The notes beneath the pieces were generated by a model. It saw only the letters and a list, made by a program, of their open reading frames with translations. It did not search any database and had not been told where the DNA came from. Both the position numbers and the translations under genes were made by a program. From contig WBZZ01006244.1 of NCBI GenBank assembly GCA_019918135.1, forward strand, positions 18,766-82,765: a DNA stretch of 64,000 bases. Reading direction: 5' to 3'. Shown here one piece after another: positions 21,259 through 33,614 of this stretch (position 1 is its first letter; each line of letters starts with the position of its first letter). The stretch is from Paulinella micropora (taxonomy: Eukaryota > Cercozoa > Imbricatea > Euglyphida > Paulinellidae).

Positions 21259-24200
21259 CTACGCGGCGCGCCCCAGCCAGCTGAACAGTTCCGGCGGGGG
21301 GCCTTCCCCCGGCCCCGGGGGCCCGGGGGGCGGTTGCACCTCCAGCCCCGTGTCCAGGCACGACGCCAGCGGCTGGTCCCTGAAGCGGTGGCAGAGCTCG
21401 GACAGGCTCAGGGGGCGCGCACCCGCCAGGCGCGCCGTCTGGCTCGCGGACAGCTTGTGCAGGCGCCTGCCGGCCCAGACGCCCACGCTCGCCCGCACCA
21501 CGTCTTGGTACGCCAACGTCTCCTCGGCGGGCGTCGCCGGCGGCTGCGCGGGGGGTGGGTTCGGCGCCGGGCCCTGCCGCAGCAGCTGGAACATGCTAGG
21601 GTACAGGAGGTACGGCTTGCTCATGAGGATCTCGAAGCCCTCCTCGGCGCAGACGGGGTCGCCGTCCGCGCCGGCGGGCAGGGTCCTCTTGAGCGTGAGG
21701 GCCTGTGGCAGGCTCAGGCCCACGCCCGGGGGGGTGCCCCACAAGGCCGCGGTGTGCCCCGCGTAGTCAAAGTCCGCCCGGGCCGGGTACCGGCGCACGG
21801 CCTCCTGCAGCGCCGCCTGCAGGGTGGCCGCCGGCTGGCAGTCCACGGGGGGCAGCCCCTCGCCCCACTCGTGCAGGCGCTTGGGGTGCTTGGCGTACGG
21901 GCGGGGCTGGCCGGCGACGGGGGACGACAGGGCACGCCCCAGGCAGGCGACCAGCGCGTCGAAGTCCTGGACCCACGCCGGGTGTTGTAGCCGGAAGGAC
22001 TTGCCGAAGGCGTCGCTCGTCAGGAGGCGCCTGGCCCAGTAGCGCCAGTACCAGGGGACGCCCGGCAGCGGGGGAGCGTCGGGCGGCGCAAAGTGGTGCG
22101 CGAGGACATATTCCGACCCGAGGAGTACGGCCGGCGCGTTGAGCCCGCGGGGCACGTAGGTCCAGATCTCCGAGTGCTTAGGCAGCGCCGCGCTGACCAG
22201 CACTTGCTGCCCCCAGCGCAGCAGGGTGCACCACCACTGGCAGGTGCTGTTCCCCTGGCGTTCGGTGGACATGGCCTGCAGCGCGGCCCGCAGGCCCGGG
22301 AAGGCGTGGCACGCGAGGTACGGACGGTCGGTCCCGGGGCCGATCAGGACCAAGAGGTCCCGGAGGTCCTGCTCGTACTGGTACGTCCGGCCCAGGTACA
22401 GCGCCCGGTCCGCCAGGCGGAAGCCGGGCAGCAGGCGCAGCGCCGCGCCCGGGGCCGCGTGCCCGGGCCGCGGCCAGTGCAGCGGCACATAGCAGAAGCC
22501 CAGGTCGCTGAGCGAGCGCGTGACCAACTCCTGCCACGCCTGGGACAGCCGCAGGGCGGCCGGCCGCAGGGCATGCAGCAGCGCCTGCAAGAGGTAGAGC
22601 CAGGACACGTGAGTCACTACGCTGTAGCCGCCGGCCTTGAGCCAGTCGAGCGCCTTGCCGAGCCGGGGCCGGCACACATTCAGGGTGCGCAGGCGCAGCG
22701 AGTCGGAACGGCCCGGCGCTCCCTTGGGCTCCGCCGACCAGTTGCTGAGCAGCGCCAGCGCTAGCGCCAGGCTGTACAGGCGCAGCCAGCGGTCCGTCAC
22801 CTTGCGCAGCCGCACCAGCTCGTTCTCGGCGCCGGGTGGCGCAGCACGGGTTCCTCCCCACGGTGGGCCCGCCCCTGGTCCGCCGCGGCCTCCCCGGGCG
22901 CGCCAGCGGCCCGCAGGGAGGCCACTTCGCCCTGCTTGTTCTTGGCGAGCGCGCACTGGACCGCTAAGCGCAGCGCGTGGCCCAGGGTCTCTGAGCCCAG
23001 GAAGCCGCCGGGCAGCAACGCCTCCGGGACCAACGAGGCAAAGACGTGGAGCGGGCGGGGGTCGGGGGCGGGGGCGGAGGGGGCGCCCGACCAAGCGGCG
23101 CAGCGCAGTGCCCCCCGGTACACTACCTGGAGGGGCTGGCCGAAGCTGCCCAGCGACCCGGCGTAGCTCTTGCGGTAGACGCGTGCGCCGGGGCGGGCGC
23201 GCGCCAGCACCAGCGTCACGGGCGCCAGGGCTTCGGACGCCGCGAGCAGCAGGGCGTCCAGCCACCCAAACGTGAGCCCCAGCGCGGTGGCGGGCTGGCC
23301 GGGGGGCAGCGAAGCCAGCGAGCGCAACACTCTTTGCCAGGCCGCATACCAGGGGGCGCCCGCCCAGCGGGCCAGGGGTAGCTTCCTGGCTAGGTCGTGC
23401 ACGGCGGCCTCCGTCGGGGGCGCGGGGTCCTCTGGCGCGCCCACGAGCAGCGCACGCAGCACAGAGTCCCAGCCCGCCCCCACGTCCAGCGCGGCCCGGC
23501 CCTCGGGTGTGAGCTCGCCCACGCCCGCCTCGAGGGCCCGCAGGGCGTCGGCCCACTCGACCGCGAGCGCCGCCGCGCCGCCGCCGGCACCGCCCGGGCC
23601 ACTCGTGGCAGAGATGCTGGAGCTGCTGGAGCTGCTCTGGCCGCTCGTGGCAGAGCTGCTGGAGCTGCTGGAGCTGGTCTGGCCGAGACCGCCGGCACCG
23701 CCCGGGCCGCTCGTGGCAGAGCTGTTGGAGCTGCTCTGGCCGCTGCGGGGGGGAGGAGAGTCGGACCCCACCTTCCGGCGTTTGGCGGGCGGCGGTGAGG
23801 GAGAAGCCCTCCGGCGCACCCACAACGGGGTAGGCGTGCGGAGCCGGTGGTCCAAGTCCATCAAGCGTTTCATCCCCTCGTGGAGACCCTCTAGCAACTG
23901 CCACAAGTCCTGCAGGCGCCGGAGCAGGCAGCAGGCGCCGTCGACGAAGGCATCGAACTTAGCCTCCAGGGCCCGCAGCTCCTCCGCCGCGCCGGCCGGC
24001 GCGCCGGCTGGCCCGTCGGTTGGCCCGTCGGTTGGCCCGTCGGCTGGCCCGTCGGCTGGCCCGTCGGCTGCCAGGGGCTCCGCTTCCGGAGCCCCTCCCG
24101 CAGGAGCCGCGGGGCCTGCCCCACGTTGTTTCACCCAATCTTGGTCGTCCTTGAACAAGTACAGCGCGTTACCCGCCTCCTCGGCCGCCTGCAGAAAATG

Positions 24201-24557
24201 CCGGCAGGCCTCACCTTGCCACAGGGGCAGGGGTACCAGGTCCCACTGCGCTGCACACAGCCGCCAGTCCTGGAGGCTAGCAGGCACGGCTAGCCCCAGT
24301 GCCTGGAGCCGGACCAGCCACGCCTTTTCGTAACCTTGGTCTGCGTAGGAGCGTAGCTGGGCACACAGGTACCGCAGGGGCGTCTCCTCGGTGCCGATCC
24401 GCCACAGCAACCGGGTGGTCCCGACCCATAGGTCGTTCTGGCCGGCCCACAGGTGTACTTGGCAGCGCGCCGGGGGTTCGGTGAGCAGGACCTCCTCGAC
24501 GCGGAGGACACGGGACGGCTCGTCCTGGCTCCCGCCGGTGTTGCCCTGGGTTGACAT
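21259..24557 (-). CDS. Large hypothetical protein with NLS-like motif and Ser-rich linker, one frameshift
   Basis: About 1,100 residues from the ATG at 24557. Residues 1-140 form a globular, tryptophan-containing region. Tandem DGPTDGPADGP-type repeats and a predicted helical stretch follow (about 190-250). A PPPAKRRKVG nuclear-localisation-like motif comes next, then a serine/glycine-rich linker with repeated SATSGPGGAGG words. The C-terminal 700 residues look globular (YVPLHWPRPGHAA, WWCTLLRWGQQVLV). The frame changes near 22,840-22,890; both sides continue smoothly, so I treat it as one gene. No family was recognised. The NLS suggests a protein that enters the nucleus. A poly(A) signal follows at 21164. 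Confidence 0.7.
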
Positions 24558-25005
24558 GCACGGTGGCCCAACACGCGAGCGTGAATAGTGGAGAGTAGGG
24601 GGCCCGCTTCGGGCCGAACTAGGCCCCCCCCCTACCCCCGCGCCCGGCGCGCCAGCACGCCCCCCTTAGGGGGGGGTGCGGGCGGCCCCCCCCCCCCCTC
24701 GGGAGGAGGAGGGGGAGACGGAAGGCGGGGGGGGCCTCGCTTCCTCTGGCCGGCCGTGCGCCATCCGGGGGGGGGTGCCGTGTCCCCGCGCCTCCACCCG
24801 CGCGCCACGGGCGGGGGAGGGGGTCGTCCTCCTCCACAGCTGGCGCACGCCGGGTCAGGGGAAGGAGGAAGGGGTCCCCCTCCCTCTCCCCAGCGCTCTG
24901 CCCCGAGGTAGAGACACGTCACCGGCCACACGCCTAAGACCCCCCCTCCCCAAGGTCGTGTCTTGTTGCCCGAGACCAAGGCCAGCAGAAGGCGCTCGCA
25001 CGTGC
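24558..25005. other. Intergenic, C/G-run rich
   Basis: This gap separates two divergent genes. Runs of 7-11 C or G are common at 24,620-24,780. An open frame extends through it into the downstream gene, but its composition is low complexity and I do not regard it as coding. No promoter motif was recognised. Confidence 0.5.
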
Positions 25006-26280
25006 ATGACGACGACTGCGCCCACCACTAGCAGCGTCGAGGAGGCGACCGCCCCCGCACAGGAGGCACTGGACACCGTGGTAATTCCGGCGGCGGTCGT
25101 CCAGCCCGCTGCCGCGCCTGCACCACCGGCAGCAACGGAGAGACCGACGGTCGAGGCAGCCCCACCGCGCGGGAACGAACCAACGACCGCACCCACCGCT
25201 AGCCACACCGGAAAAACGACCGCTCCGGCACAGGACGTCGTAGTAATTCCTTGGGCGGTCGCCCGGCTCGCTGTCGCGTCCGAACCACCGGGGCCCACGG
25301 AGATCCTGACGGCCGAAGAGGCTCTCTCACGTTCGGACGCACTAGTCGGCCGCCTGGCTTGCCCCGCGTGTGGTGAGGGCGTTAGTCCCGTGCACGCCAG
25401 CGCGGGAGAGGAGAACTCCCCCGGGCGCGCTCATTTCCGCCACGTCGTCGCCAACACCAACTCGGGGCAGGGATTGACTAGGAGTCTACTTTGTAGGGAC
25501 GGCCGGTACTCCGCTGATTTTTGGAAGTACTTCGCGGGCAAGGCGTACATTGCCAGACAGGTCCACACTGCGGTCTTTGTGCACCCTGCGTGTGAGCGAC
25601 AGCTAGCCTGCGAACCCAGCACGCTCAAGTTTGACCAGCGACAACATGCCACCTTCGTGGACGTCAGTTACGGCTGGCTGCAGCAACAGGGCTACCTAGG
25701 CAACCACAAGATCGAGGCCAGAGACGAGTGGTTGCAGCCGGACATCACGGTGGTGGATAAGCTGGCAAAACGGGTGGTGGCTTTGATCCACGTGCCGAAC
25801 ATCTACGGCCTCGGCGGCAGCCATTGGGACCACCGCGACCGCTTGCCGGGCGCAGTCTCTCTGGAAGTATACCCGCAAAGCGATGAGGTGCCGGTTTGGC
25901 AGGAGGGCTGGCCCCCCTGGTGGCTGGTCGGCGTTACCCCGCCCCCCCCCGCGTGGGCACGCGGCTTTAGCAGGGGGCGTGGAGCCGAGGTCGTGCTGTA
26001 CTCGAGGTGTCCCCCCTACGACGAAGAAGCAGAGTGCCACGACTGCTGGGCCAGCACGCTCACCAAGCGTAAGCAGGCCTCCAAGCCCGGCGGCAAGAAG
26101 AAGAAGCGACAAAAAAAAGGGCGGTCGGCGTGTGCCTGCATTGCGGTTAGTAGTATTAAGCGGGCCCGTACAGTGCGTTGGCGGCTGTCAAAGGACCGGG
26201 GTGGTGGCGCACAAATTTATTGTACTTTCTTTGCGTTCTGTCTGATAAATCTTAATAAAAAACAACTCAAGGCTTTGTAG
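25006..26280 (+). CDS. CoiA-like / PD-(D/E)XK-type nuclease candidate
   Basis: Residues 1-101 hold a duplicated unit (TAPAQ..VVIP.AV), probably a disordered tail. At 119-122 CPAC, and at 143-146 HFRH, resemble the N-terminal zinc-finger-like and HFxH motifs of CoiA competence proteins. At 245-263 the segment PDITVV followed by VVALIHVPNI sits where CoiA has its nuclease D and E-x-K/Q residues, but the second acidic residue is replaced, so activity is doubtful. The C-terminus has a KKKKRQKKGR basic stretch. After an A8 run near 26,117 another frame gives a short tail ending near 26,151, which would leave AATAAA (26254-26259) in the 3' UTR. The stop at 26280 overlaps that signal. The nuclease call is tentative. 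Confidence 0.6.
   Translation: MTTTAPTTSSVEEATAPAQEALDTVVIPAAVVQPAAAPAPPAATERPTVEAAPPRGNEPTTAPTASHTGKTTAPAQDVVVIPWAVARLAVASEPPGPTEILTAEEALSRSDALVGRLACPACGEGVSPVHASAGEENSPGRAHFRHVVANTNSGQGLTRSLLCRDGRYSADFWKYFAGKAYIARQVHTAVFVHPACERQLACEPSTLKFDQRQHATFVDVSYGWLQQQGYLGNHKIEARDEWLQPDITVVDKLAKRVVALIHVPNIYGLGGSHWDHRDRLPGAVSLEVYPQSDEVPVWQEGWPPWWLVGVTPPPPAWARGFSRGRGAEVVLYSRCPPYDEEAECHDCWASTLTKRKQASKPGGKKKKRQKKGRSACACIAVSSIKRARTVRWRLSKDRGGGAQIYCTFFAFCLINLNKKQLKAL
26216..26259. terminator. Back-to-back poly(A) signals between convergent genes
   Basis: AATAAA at 26254-26259 on the plus strand serves the gene from 25006. TTTATT at 26216-26221 is AATAAA on the minus strand, about 180 nt beyond the stop of the giant glycoprotein gene. 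The two transcripts would overlap at their 3' ends. Confidence 0.55.
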
Positions 26281-26397
26281 CAGGGCCAAGTCAGTAGCGG
26301 GACCTCCTCCCCCCTCCCCGAGCCGCCTCCAAGCACAGAGTGGGAGAGAGAACACACCCACCCCCCTCCTCCTCCCGGTGCCTGCTCCGGCGGCCGG

Positions 26398-29300
26398 TTA
26401 CTTTTTCCTCTGGTGGCCTAGTGCCTGCCAACCGGCGGCCGGTGCAGGCCGTACCTGGCGCGGGTTACGTCTGCCGGGGCGGCGCTGCCGCTGCTTCGGG
26501 CAGCGGACCAGCCCCAGCTTGCATTCGACGGCGGCGGGGAGCACACAAAACAGCAACAAACAGCCGGCGCAGGTCGTCCAGAAGGCGGCGTGCGTGTCCG
26601 GGCGCCAGGGCTCCGCCGGGGGCCGGGCCGCGGGCCGCCGGGTGGTGCCATTCCGCCTCGCCTCGTACTCGAGCTGGTAGTCGTGCAGCACGACCTCGGT
26701 CTCGCTCACCTGCTCCGCGGTCAGACCTCCGCCGAGCGTCAGGTTGGCCAGACACTTCAGCTGCCGCCCGTCGTGAGCCCGCTGGACCAGCTCGCGCCAC
26801 AGCTCGTGGGTGCCATTCAGCGTCCGGTGCTGCCACGCCTCGAACAGGGCCTCCGTCTCGCGCACGAGCGCGTCCACCTGCCGGGCGTTTTCGTTGTACA
26901 CTGCCTGCAGGACGGCCAGTCGCGCGCGCAGACCCTGGATGTCGGTCAGCGTCGTCACGTTGGCGTCTTGGCCCGGGGGGGCTGCGCCAACTGGTGAGCC
27001 AGGTTCAGCAGGCTCGCTACGACCGCGCTGTTGTTGGCCCCGGGCTCGCCGCCCCGGTTGCTGGCCGGCGCCCCCGGGTCGCCGCTCGGGGGTACGGGCC
27101 GGGCGAGCCACGAGTTGTTCTGCGGCGGCGCCGCCGTCCCGCTGCGGTTGGCCGGCAGCCAGCGCCCGTTGACGCGCGTGACCCACGGCGCGTAGTCGTG
27201 GAGCGCGCGCTGCACCAGGCGCTGCCACTCGTCGTGCTGCGCCAGGGCGGCCGCCGTCAGGTTGCTGAGCTGGGCCAGCAGGACGCCGTGCTCGTCGTTG
27301 TACACGCTGTCGACGAGGGCGCTGGCCGCGCGCTGGCTGTCCGCCGTGGGCGCGGTGGACGACCAGCGGAAGCAAGTCCGTGCCCCCGCCAGCACTACCA
27401 GGACGCGCGGGTCGCACGGCGCGCCCGCCGGCGGCCGCCACACCTGCGTGGGCGCGGCGCCCGTGGGCAGCGCGTACGTGCCCGGCGCACAGCCCCCCGC
27501 CCACGGCTCCAAGCGCAACAGCCAGCCGGCCGCGGGCGCGGGCTGGGGCTGGTCGTACTCGAGCGCCAGGTTGCGCGTGCCGGGCAGCAGCACGCGGACG
27601 TCGGTCGGGCACGCGCCGTCGTCCCCGTCCGCCGGCCGGCTGGCGTTGGTCGCGTTGCCCGGCGCGGCCCCGCCCCCGAACCAGCCGGAGCCGGCCTCGG
27701 GCACGCGCAGGACCGCCGTCACCCTGCCCCCGCCGGCGGCCGAGCGCCAGCGCAGGCGCGTCACGTCGGCCAGGGCGCCGCCGCTGGTGTTGTGCGCCAG
27801 CAGCTCCCAGCCCGCCAGGACGCGGCACACGTGGCCGGCGGGCTGGGCCGGGGCGTTGGCGCAGAAGGCGCGCTCGCGGCCCAGCGACGGGGTGGCCACG
27901 CCGTACACGGCGCGCACCAGGTCCGCCGGGCTCACGAGCGCCCGGCGCGGGTCGAAGTCCCGGGCGCTCGGCCGCTCGTGCAGCAGGGACCCGTGCTCCT
28001 GGCGGTGGAACTCCTCGTACGTAAACATGGTGTACGTGCCGTCGTGCAGGTCGCGCGGCCGCTCGGCCCGCCCCCGCCCGCCGCCCAGCGCCGTGTCCGC
28101 CAGGTCGCCGGCGGCGTCGGCCGGCGCGCTGGCGTTGCCGTCGGCCCCCGGGCGGACCCCCAGCAGCACCGTGTTCAGGCACGTGCCCCCCGCGCCGCGC
28201 GAGGCCCGCTGGAACGAGCTGGAGCCCAGGCACACGTCGGTCGGCGCTACATCAAACACGTAGCGGCCGGAAGTGTCGGCCCCCGCGCCGGCGAAGCAGC
28301 CACCGCTCAGCGCGCAGCCAAACTCGCCGGCCCAGTACCAGTCCCGGGCCAGCAGCTCGCTGCCGGCGGCGTCGACCTCCACCACTTCGAAGGCTGCCAG
28401 CGCGCGCAGCTCCCCCTCGAGCGCGTCCAGCTCGGACGCGTTGAGGTGCGCGACCAGGGGGTCGGCCCGGTCCAGCGCCAGCGCCAGCTCGACCCGCGGC
28501 GCCCGCGTGCCCCGCACCCGGTGCAGCCTGACCGCGCGGTTCGTGTGCGACAGCCAGCTGCTGGTGTAGCAGTTGGTCAGGTCCCGCACCGTGTCGTACT
28601 GCCGCAGCAGCTGCAGGTCCCCGGCGCCCAGGGCGGGCGGCTCCGGGGCCGGGTCGGCGGCGGCAGCCTCCAGCTGCGCGGCGGTGTGCGCCTGCGCGTT
28701 GGTGCCCTGCAGCTGCCACGCCTCGCTGCCGCCCAGCTCCGGCGGCGCGGGCGGTGCGCTCCACAGCGTCGTCGCCGGGTCGGCCAGCGTGGTCTCCACG
28801 GGCGGCGGCACCCGCTGCGTAAAGTCGATCCACAGCCCGAGCGGGGGCAGCAGCCCCTCGACAGCGTACTGGAACTCGGCCAGCAGGGGCGAGTTGGCGG
28901 CCGCGCGCACGGCCAGCGCCCACTGCTGCGGCAGCAGGCCCGCCAGCGCCGAGGGCGACAGGTGCCAGTCCAGCTCGTCGGCGGGCAGCGACGGCGGTGG
29001 CGGGAGCCCGTCCCGGGTCAGCACGCCGGGCGGCCGCAGCTGGGCGGCGCCCTGCTCGACCAGTTGCAGCGTCAGCGTCCGGAACGCCCGCGCGCTCTGC
29101 GTGCTGGTGTCGCACACGAGCTGCTCGCGGACCGCCTGCAGCTGCTCCCCGGCCGCCGCCACCTGCGCGGCGGACGCCAGCGCCGAGCCGCGCGACCAGA
29201 AGCCGTGGGCCAGCCGTTCGCCCGAGGGGGCCGTGCTCGCGAGCAGCGGCCGCACCCCCCCCACGGCCCCGTCCAGCCCCCACAACTCCTGCGGGCCCAG

Positions 29301-32300
29301 GCACACGGCCGCCAGCAGCCCGCGCACGTCGGTGGCGCTGCCGAGGTCCAGGCCCGGCGCCCCCGCCTCCGTGTCCTGCGGCGCTTCCTGGGCCGGCGCC
29401 TCGCCCGCGAACTGGCGCGCCCAGGTAAAGCGCGTCACGTCCACGACGGGCGCCAGCGGCCGGGCCCCGAACCACGCGCTGTCGGCCGCGGCGGCGCCGA
29501 AGGCCGACGGCCGGGGCACGGGCTCGGCGGGCCCCGCGCACTCGCCGGCGCTCCCCAGCGCCTCGTGGGCGGCGCCGGTACGCAGCCACGTCACGTTGGC
29601 CAGCAGCGCCGCCTCCGCCTGCTCCGGCGTCAGCCAGGGCGCGCGGGCCGGGCAGCGCCGCCCCGTCGCCCGCAGATGGCAGCCCGCGCAGCGCAGGTCG
29701 TCGGCCAGGGCGCCGAGGCGGCAGAGCGACGGGCCCCAGTGCTTGGTCATGGAGTCGCCGTCGAAGCCAGTGTCGCGCAGCCCGTACAAGACCCAGCGCA
29801 GGTCGCACAGGGCCAGCAAGCGCAGCTGGTACAGCCACAGGCTGCCGTCCGCGTGGCGCACCGCCTGCCACAGCCGGGACTCGTGCACGGGGGCGGTGGC
29901 GTCCGGCCCCGCCAGCGCCCGGGGCGCCACGCCGTACTCGCGCGCCTGGCCGGGCGCGGCCCCGTACGGGGTCGTGGGCAGGAACGGGTACAAACCGCGC
30001 GGCAGCGACAGCGCCAGCTCCTCGTGCACGTGGCCCACGTGCTCCCGGTAACGCTCGCGCCCGTACAACAGGCGCTGGGCCAGGCCCGCCACCTCGGCGG
30101 CCGTGGCGCTGGACTTGCCCAGCACCGACGCAAACTGCGTCATCAGGCCCCGGGTCGCGCCCTGGGCCTGCGTCACTGCCCCGCCCAGGGCCCGGATCTC
30201 GGCCACCAGGCGGTCGCTGCCGTCCTGCAGCCCGTCCACGAGCCGCTGCGCGTCCTGCAGGCTGCCGTCCAGGGCGCCGAACCGGGCCTCCAGCTGCTGC
30301 GTCAGGCTGTTGAAGTTCTGCCGGATGTCCTGGGCGCCCGTCTCTAGGTTGGACAGGCGCGTGCCCAGGTTGAGGAGCGCGGCGCTCCTGAACTCGCCCA
30401 GCAACCCCTCGACGCTGGTCGTCAGGTTCAGGGTCCGCAGCTGCCCTTCCGCCAGCAGCCGCTGCCGCTCCGCGATCGCCCCCAGCCCGGTGCAGTTCTT
30501 GCGCATGTCCAGCGCCTCGGTCAAGAACTGCTCCAGCGCGTCCGCGTTCGCTGCCACGTCCAGGGCGGACCGGGCCACCGTCAGGCGCAGGCTCTCGGCC
30601 CCGTCCACCTCGACGAGGCTCGGCTTGCAGAAGTAGTCGTACTGGCTCGCGTTGGCGGTGCCCCCGTTCCCGACCTTGTACACCTGCTTCGTGACCAGGG
30701 CCCGGCTGAAGCTGGGCAGCGGCACTGTCGTGCCGGGCTGGCCTCGCACGGTACAGTTGGCCCCGGGCGCAAACTCCAGCTTCATGCCGCCCGCCCCGTC
30801 GCTCGGCCGGTAGCAGCGATTGAAGGCCGCGGCCCACGCGGTCGGGTCGGTCGAGTTGGGCCAGAACTCCCGCCCTTGGCCGTCGCGGTACGCGCACACG
30901 GCCCGCGCCGCCGCGCAGTCCAGCTGCAGCCCGCCTCTGTCGTCGGTCAGCGCCTCGAGCGTCTGGAGCTGGCGGACCGCGTACTGCAGCGCGCTCGACA
31001 GCTCGAGCAGGCCGGGGTTGCCGCCCAGGTTCTTCATGAAATCGGAGTCACACCGGTCCTCGCTGACGGCGGGCTCCTGCCGGAGGGCGGCGCGCAACGA
31101 TGCGAAGTCCAGCAGCGGCACGCAGTAGCTGAGGCCGCGGTTGCGCACGCAGCCCTGCAGCTGGCCGTGCGTGCGCAGGCGGCCCCACGTCGAGCCGTTG
31201 CGCGGGTCCAGGCGCTCCCAGGGGTTCAGGGGGCACACCTTGAGACCCTCGTCGCTGGACTCGGCGCAGGGGCACTCACGGCCGGCCAGCAACCCCACGG
31301 CCGACGGGTCGCCGGCGGACCGGAACCAGAACTGCGCACTCACCAGCCTCTGCTCGGCGCTGCAGAAGTAGCGCCGGAACGTGGCCAGCTCACCCTCGCC
31401 TTGCGCTTCCGCCTCGACCCAGCCCCCGCCGTCGTCGTCCAGCAGCAGCCACAGGCTGTCCAGCAGCGCCCGGCGCAGCGCGGCGGCCCGGTCGCCGGAC
31501 CCGGCGCACCTGGCCGCCACGGCCCGGGCCGCGTCGCCGTCGGCGGCCAGGCCGCAGTACAGGTCCTTCTCGCTCAGTTCCGTGCACAGCGTCGAGCGCC
31601 AGGACTCGGTCCAGCCCTGCGCGTCGATCTGTGCCGGCACGCACTCCTGGGTGTGTTGGTCGTCCCGAGTGTCGTTCGTGCCCGGCACGAACTTGCAGCG
31701 GTTGTCGCTCGCAAAGGAGCGCGGGTACATGGACGCCGGGCCCGGGACGGCGCTGTCCGGCCCGCGGCAGGCGGCGCTCTCGGCGCTGGCGTTGTACGGG
31801 CCGCCGCCGAGCGGGCGGCAGGGCGGGTCCCACTGCCACTGCGTCGGGTAGCCGCGCTCCGCCCGCGTGGCCTGGTGCTTGGCGCTGGTCCGGTCGATCG
31901 TGTCCGAGTCGTCACGCGTCGGGTAGCCGGGCAGCCGGGGGGCCAGCCACACGTCCTGCAGCCAGCGGTGCATGGCGTCGGCGCTGCGGACGGCCGCGAG
32001 CCGCCCGGCCGGCGGCCGGTCGCCCGGCGCGCTGCGGTCGCCGCCGAAAGTGACGCGGTCCAGCTCCAGCAGCCAGGCCGGCGGGGCGCGGTGGGCCAGC
32101 GTGTCGGCCCAGTGCTGGGCCTGCGCGCTGGCGCAGGCCTGGCGCCCGTCGAGCGGCGACCAGGCCACGAGCTGCCGCGTCAGGTCGTCAGCCATGTACT
32201 CGTCCCACAGGTCCGCGGTCTCGTCGGTGTCGGCGCCCAGGTCCAGCTTGCGCCGGTCCCGGCGCTTGCTCACGGCGAGCACGATTTGCATGATGCCGTA

Positions 32301-33347
32301 CGCGAGCCCCGTGACCGGCGCGCCCAGCACCGCCACGCCCCCGGCCAGGCCCCCGTACCAGTACGGGCTGTTGTTGACGTTGCGGATGCGCTGGGTCAGG
32401 CGGCTGGAACTGGCGCCGGCCGCCTGCACGCGCGTGGCAAAGTACGTGGCCGTGCGCAGCCTGGCCTGCGCGTGGTGCAGGGCCAGGGCCTTGGCCTGGT
32501 ACTGGGCGGGCGGCACGAAGCCCGACGTGTCCTGGCTGCACAGCAGCGGCGCCAGGCAGGCGTACGAGTGGTTGAGCTCGTGCGACCACAGCTCGAACAA
32601 CACCGCCTGCTTTTGCAGGCTGTCGCCGACGTCGGCCTGCGAGCCGCCGTACACACTGGCGTACGCTAGCCGGGCCTCTGCCAGCTGCTGCATGGTGTAG
32701 TGCCTGGCGCCCGCGCCGGCCAGCACGCAGCCGCCGCACACGGGCAGGCTGACGTGCATGAGCGCGCCCGCGGGGGCCGGCACGACCTCCTGCTGCAGGC
32801 GGCGGCGCGCGCCCGCGGTGCCGTTGTCCAGCAGGTCCGCGGGCCACACGCCGCGGTCCTGCGCAAACAGGGCCTGCGCCACGAAGCCCGCGCGGGCCTG
32901 GCGCGTGTTGCCGTACACGGGCTCGAACTCGGGCTCGAAGTCGTCGCGCAGCATCTCGTTTTCCAGCTCGCCCTCGCACGTGCCGTGCTCGTGCAGCCGC
33001 AGCTGCAGGGGCAGGTACTCGGTCACCTCGGCGTCCGTCTCGTACGTCACGCCCAGGCACGACGCCCACACCGGCACGCGGCGGCCGCTGCTGAGGTTCA
33101 GCAACAGGCGCACGCGGTCGGCGCCGCCAAAGGGCTGCTGGCACGCGTCAAAGTTAAGGGTCAGCTGGTGCTCCGGCACCGCGCCGGCCAGCGACGCCGC
33201 GCCGTCGCGCTGCACGCGGTCCACGACGGTGCTGCGGAGCCTGGCCCCGAGCGCCGCGCCGGCCCACAGCGCCCACCGCGCCCACCGCGCCGGCCACCAC
33301 GGCCGCCCAGGCAGCCGCCAAGGCAGCGACGACGAGCGGCCGACCAT
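26398..33347 (-). CDS. Giant membrane glycoprotein, ~2,300 residues, one frameshift
   Basis: From the ATG at 33347 (or 33398) a hydrophobic, tryptophan-rich N-terminus (about residues 15-40) looks like a signal or anchor. The ectodomain is cysteine-rich with many N-glycosylation sites (NGT, NNS, NTS). A hydrophobic glycine-rich segment followed by KRRDRR lies near residue 340 and may be a second membrane segment. Residues of about 950-1,090 are heptad-like (LEARFGALDGSLQDAQRLVD) and probably coiled coil. Near residue 2,260 a strong transmembrane helix (CAGCLLLFCVLPAAVEC) precedes a short basic tail. The frame shifts near 26,970-26,982 at a G7 run; sequence continues to the stop at 26398. No family was recognised. 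The likely place is the virion envelope or cell membrane. Confidence 0.75.
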
Positions 33348-33614
33348 AATCCGGGGAAAGGGGAGGGGCAGGGAGGAGGCGACAACTGCTTTTGCCACAC
33401 ACCCGCGGGCGGGGATGCCAGAGAACAGCCACCGGGCCGGACGGCCGGGAGTGGGTAGGGGAGTGGGTAAGGGAGGGAAGAAAGGAAAGACCTTCCCCCT
33501 CTTTCCGCCCCTTGTCCTCCCCCTCCTTCCTTCTCCTGCTGGCTCATCACTCCCGTGCCCTTCCCGGGCGGGCGCGGAGAGAGCGAGGACGTGCCTTTAG
33601 CGCGCTAGCCTCAT

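Noticed and set aside
24676-25005. N-terminal extension of the CoiA-like gene to 24676
   Set aside because: The added residues come from homopolymer-rich intergenic DNA. The ATG at 25006 begins normal-looking sequence.
26340-30347. A 1,335-residue plus-strand frame opposite the giant glycoprotein
   Set aside because: It is a shadow of the real gene: Q/R/A/G-rich with no domains, whereas the minus strand encodes signal, cysteines, glycosylation sites and membrane anchor.
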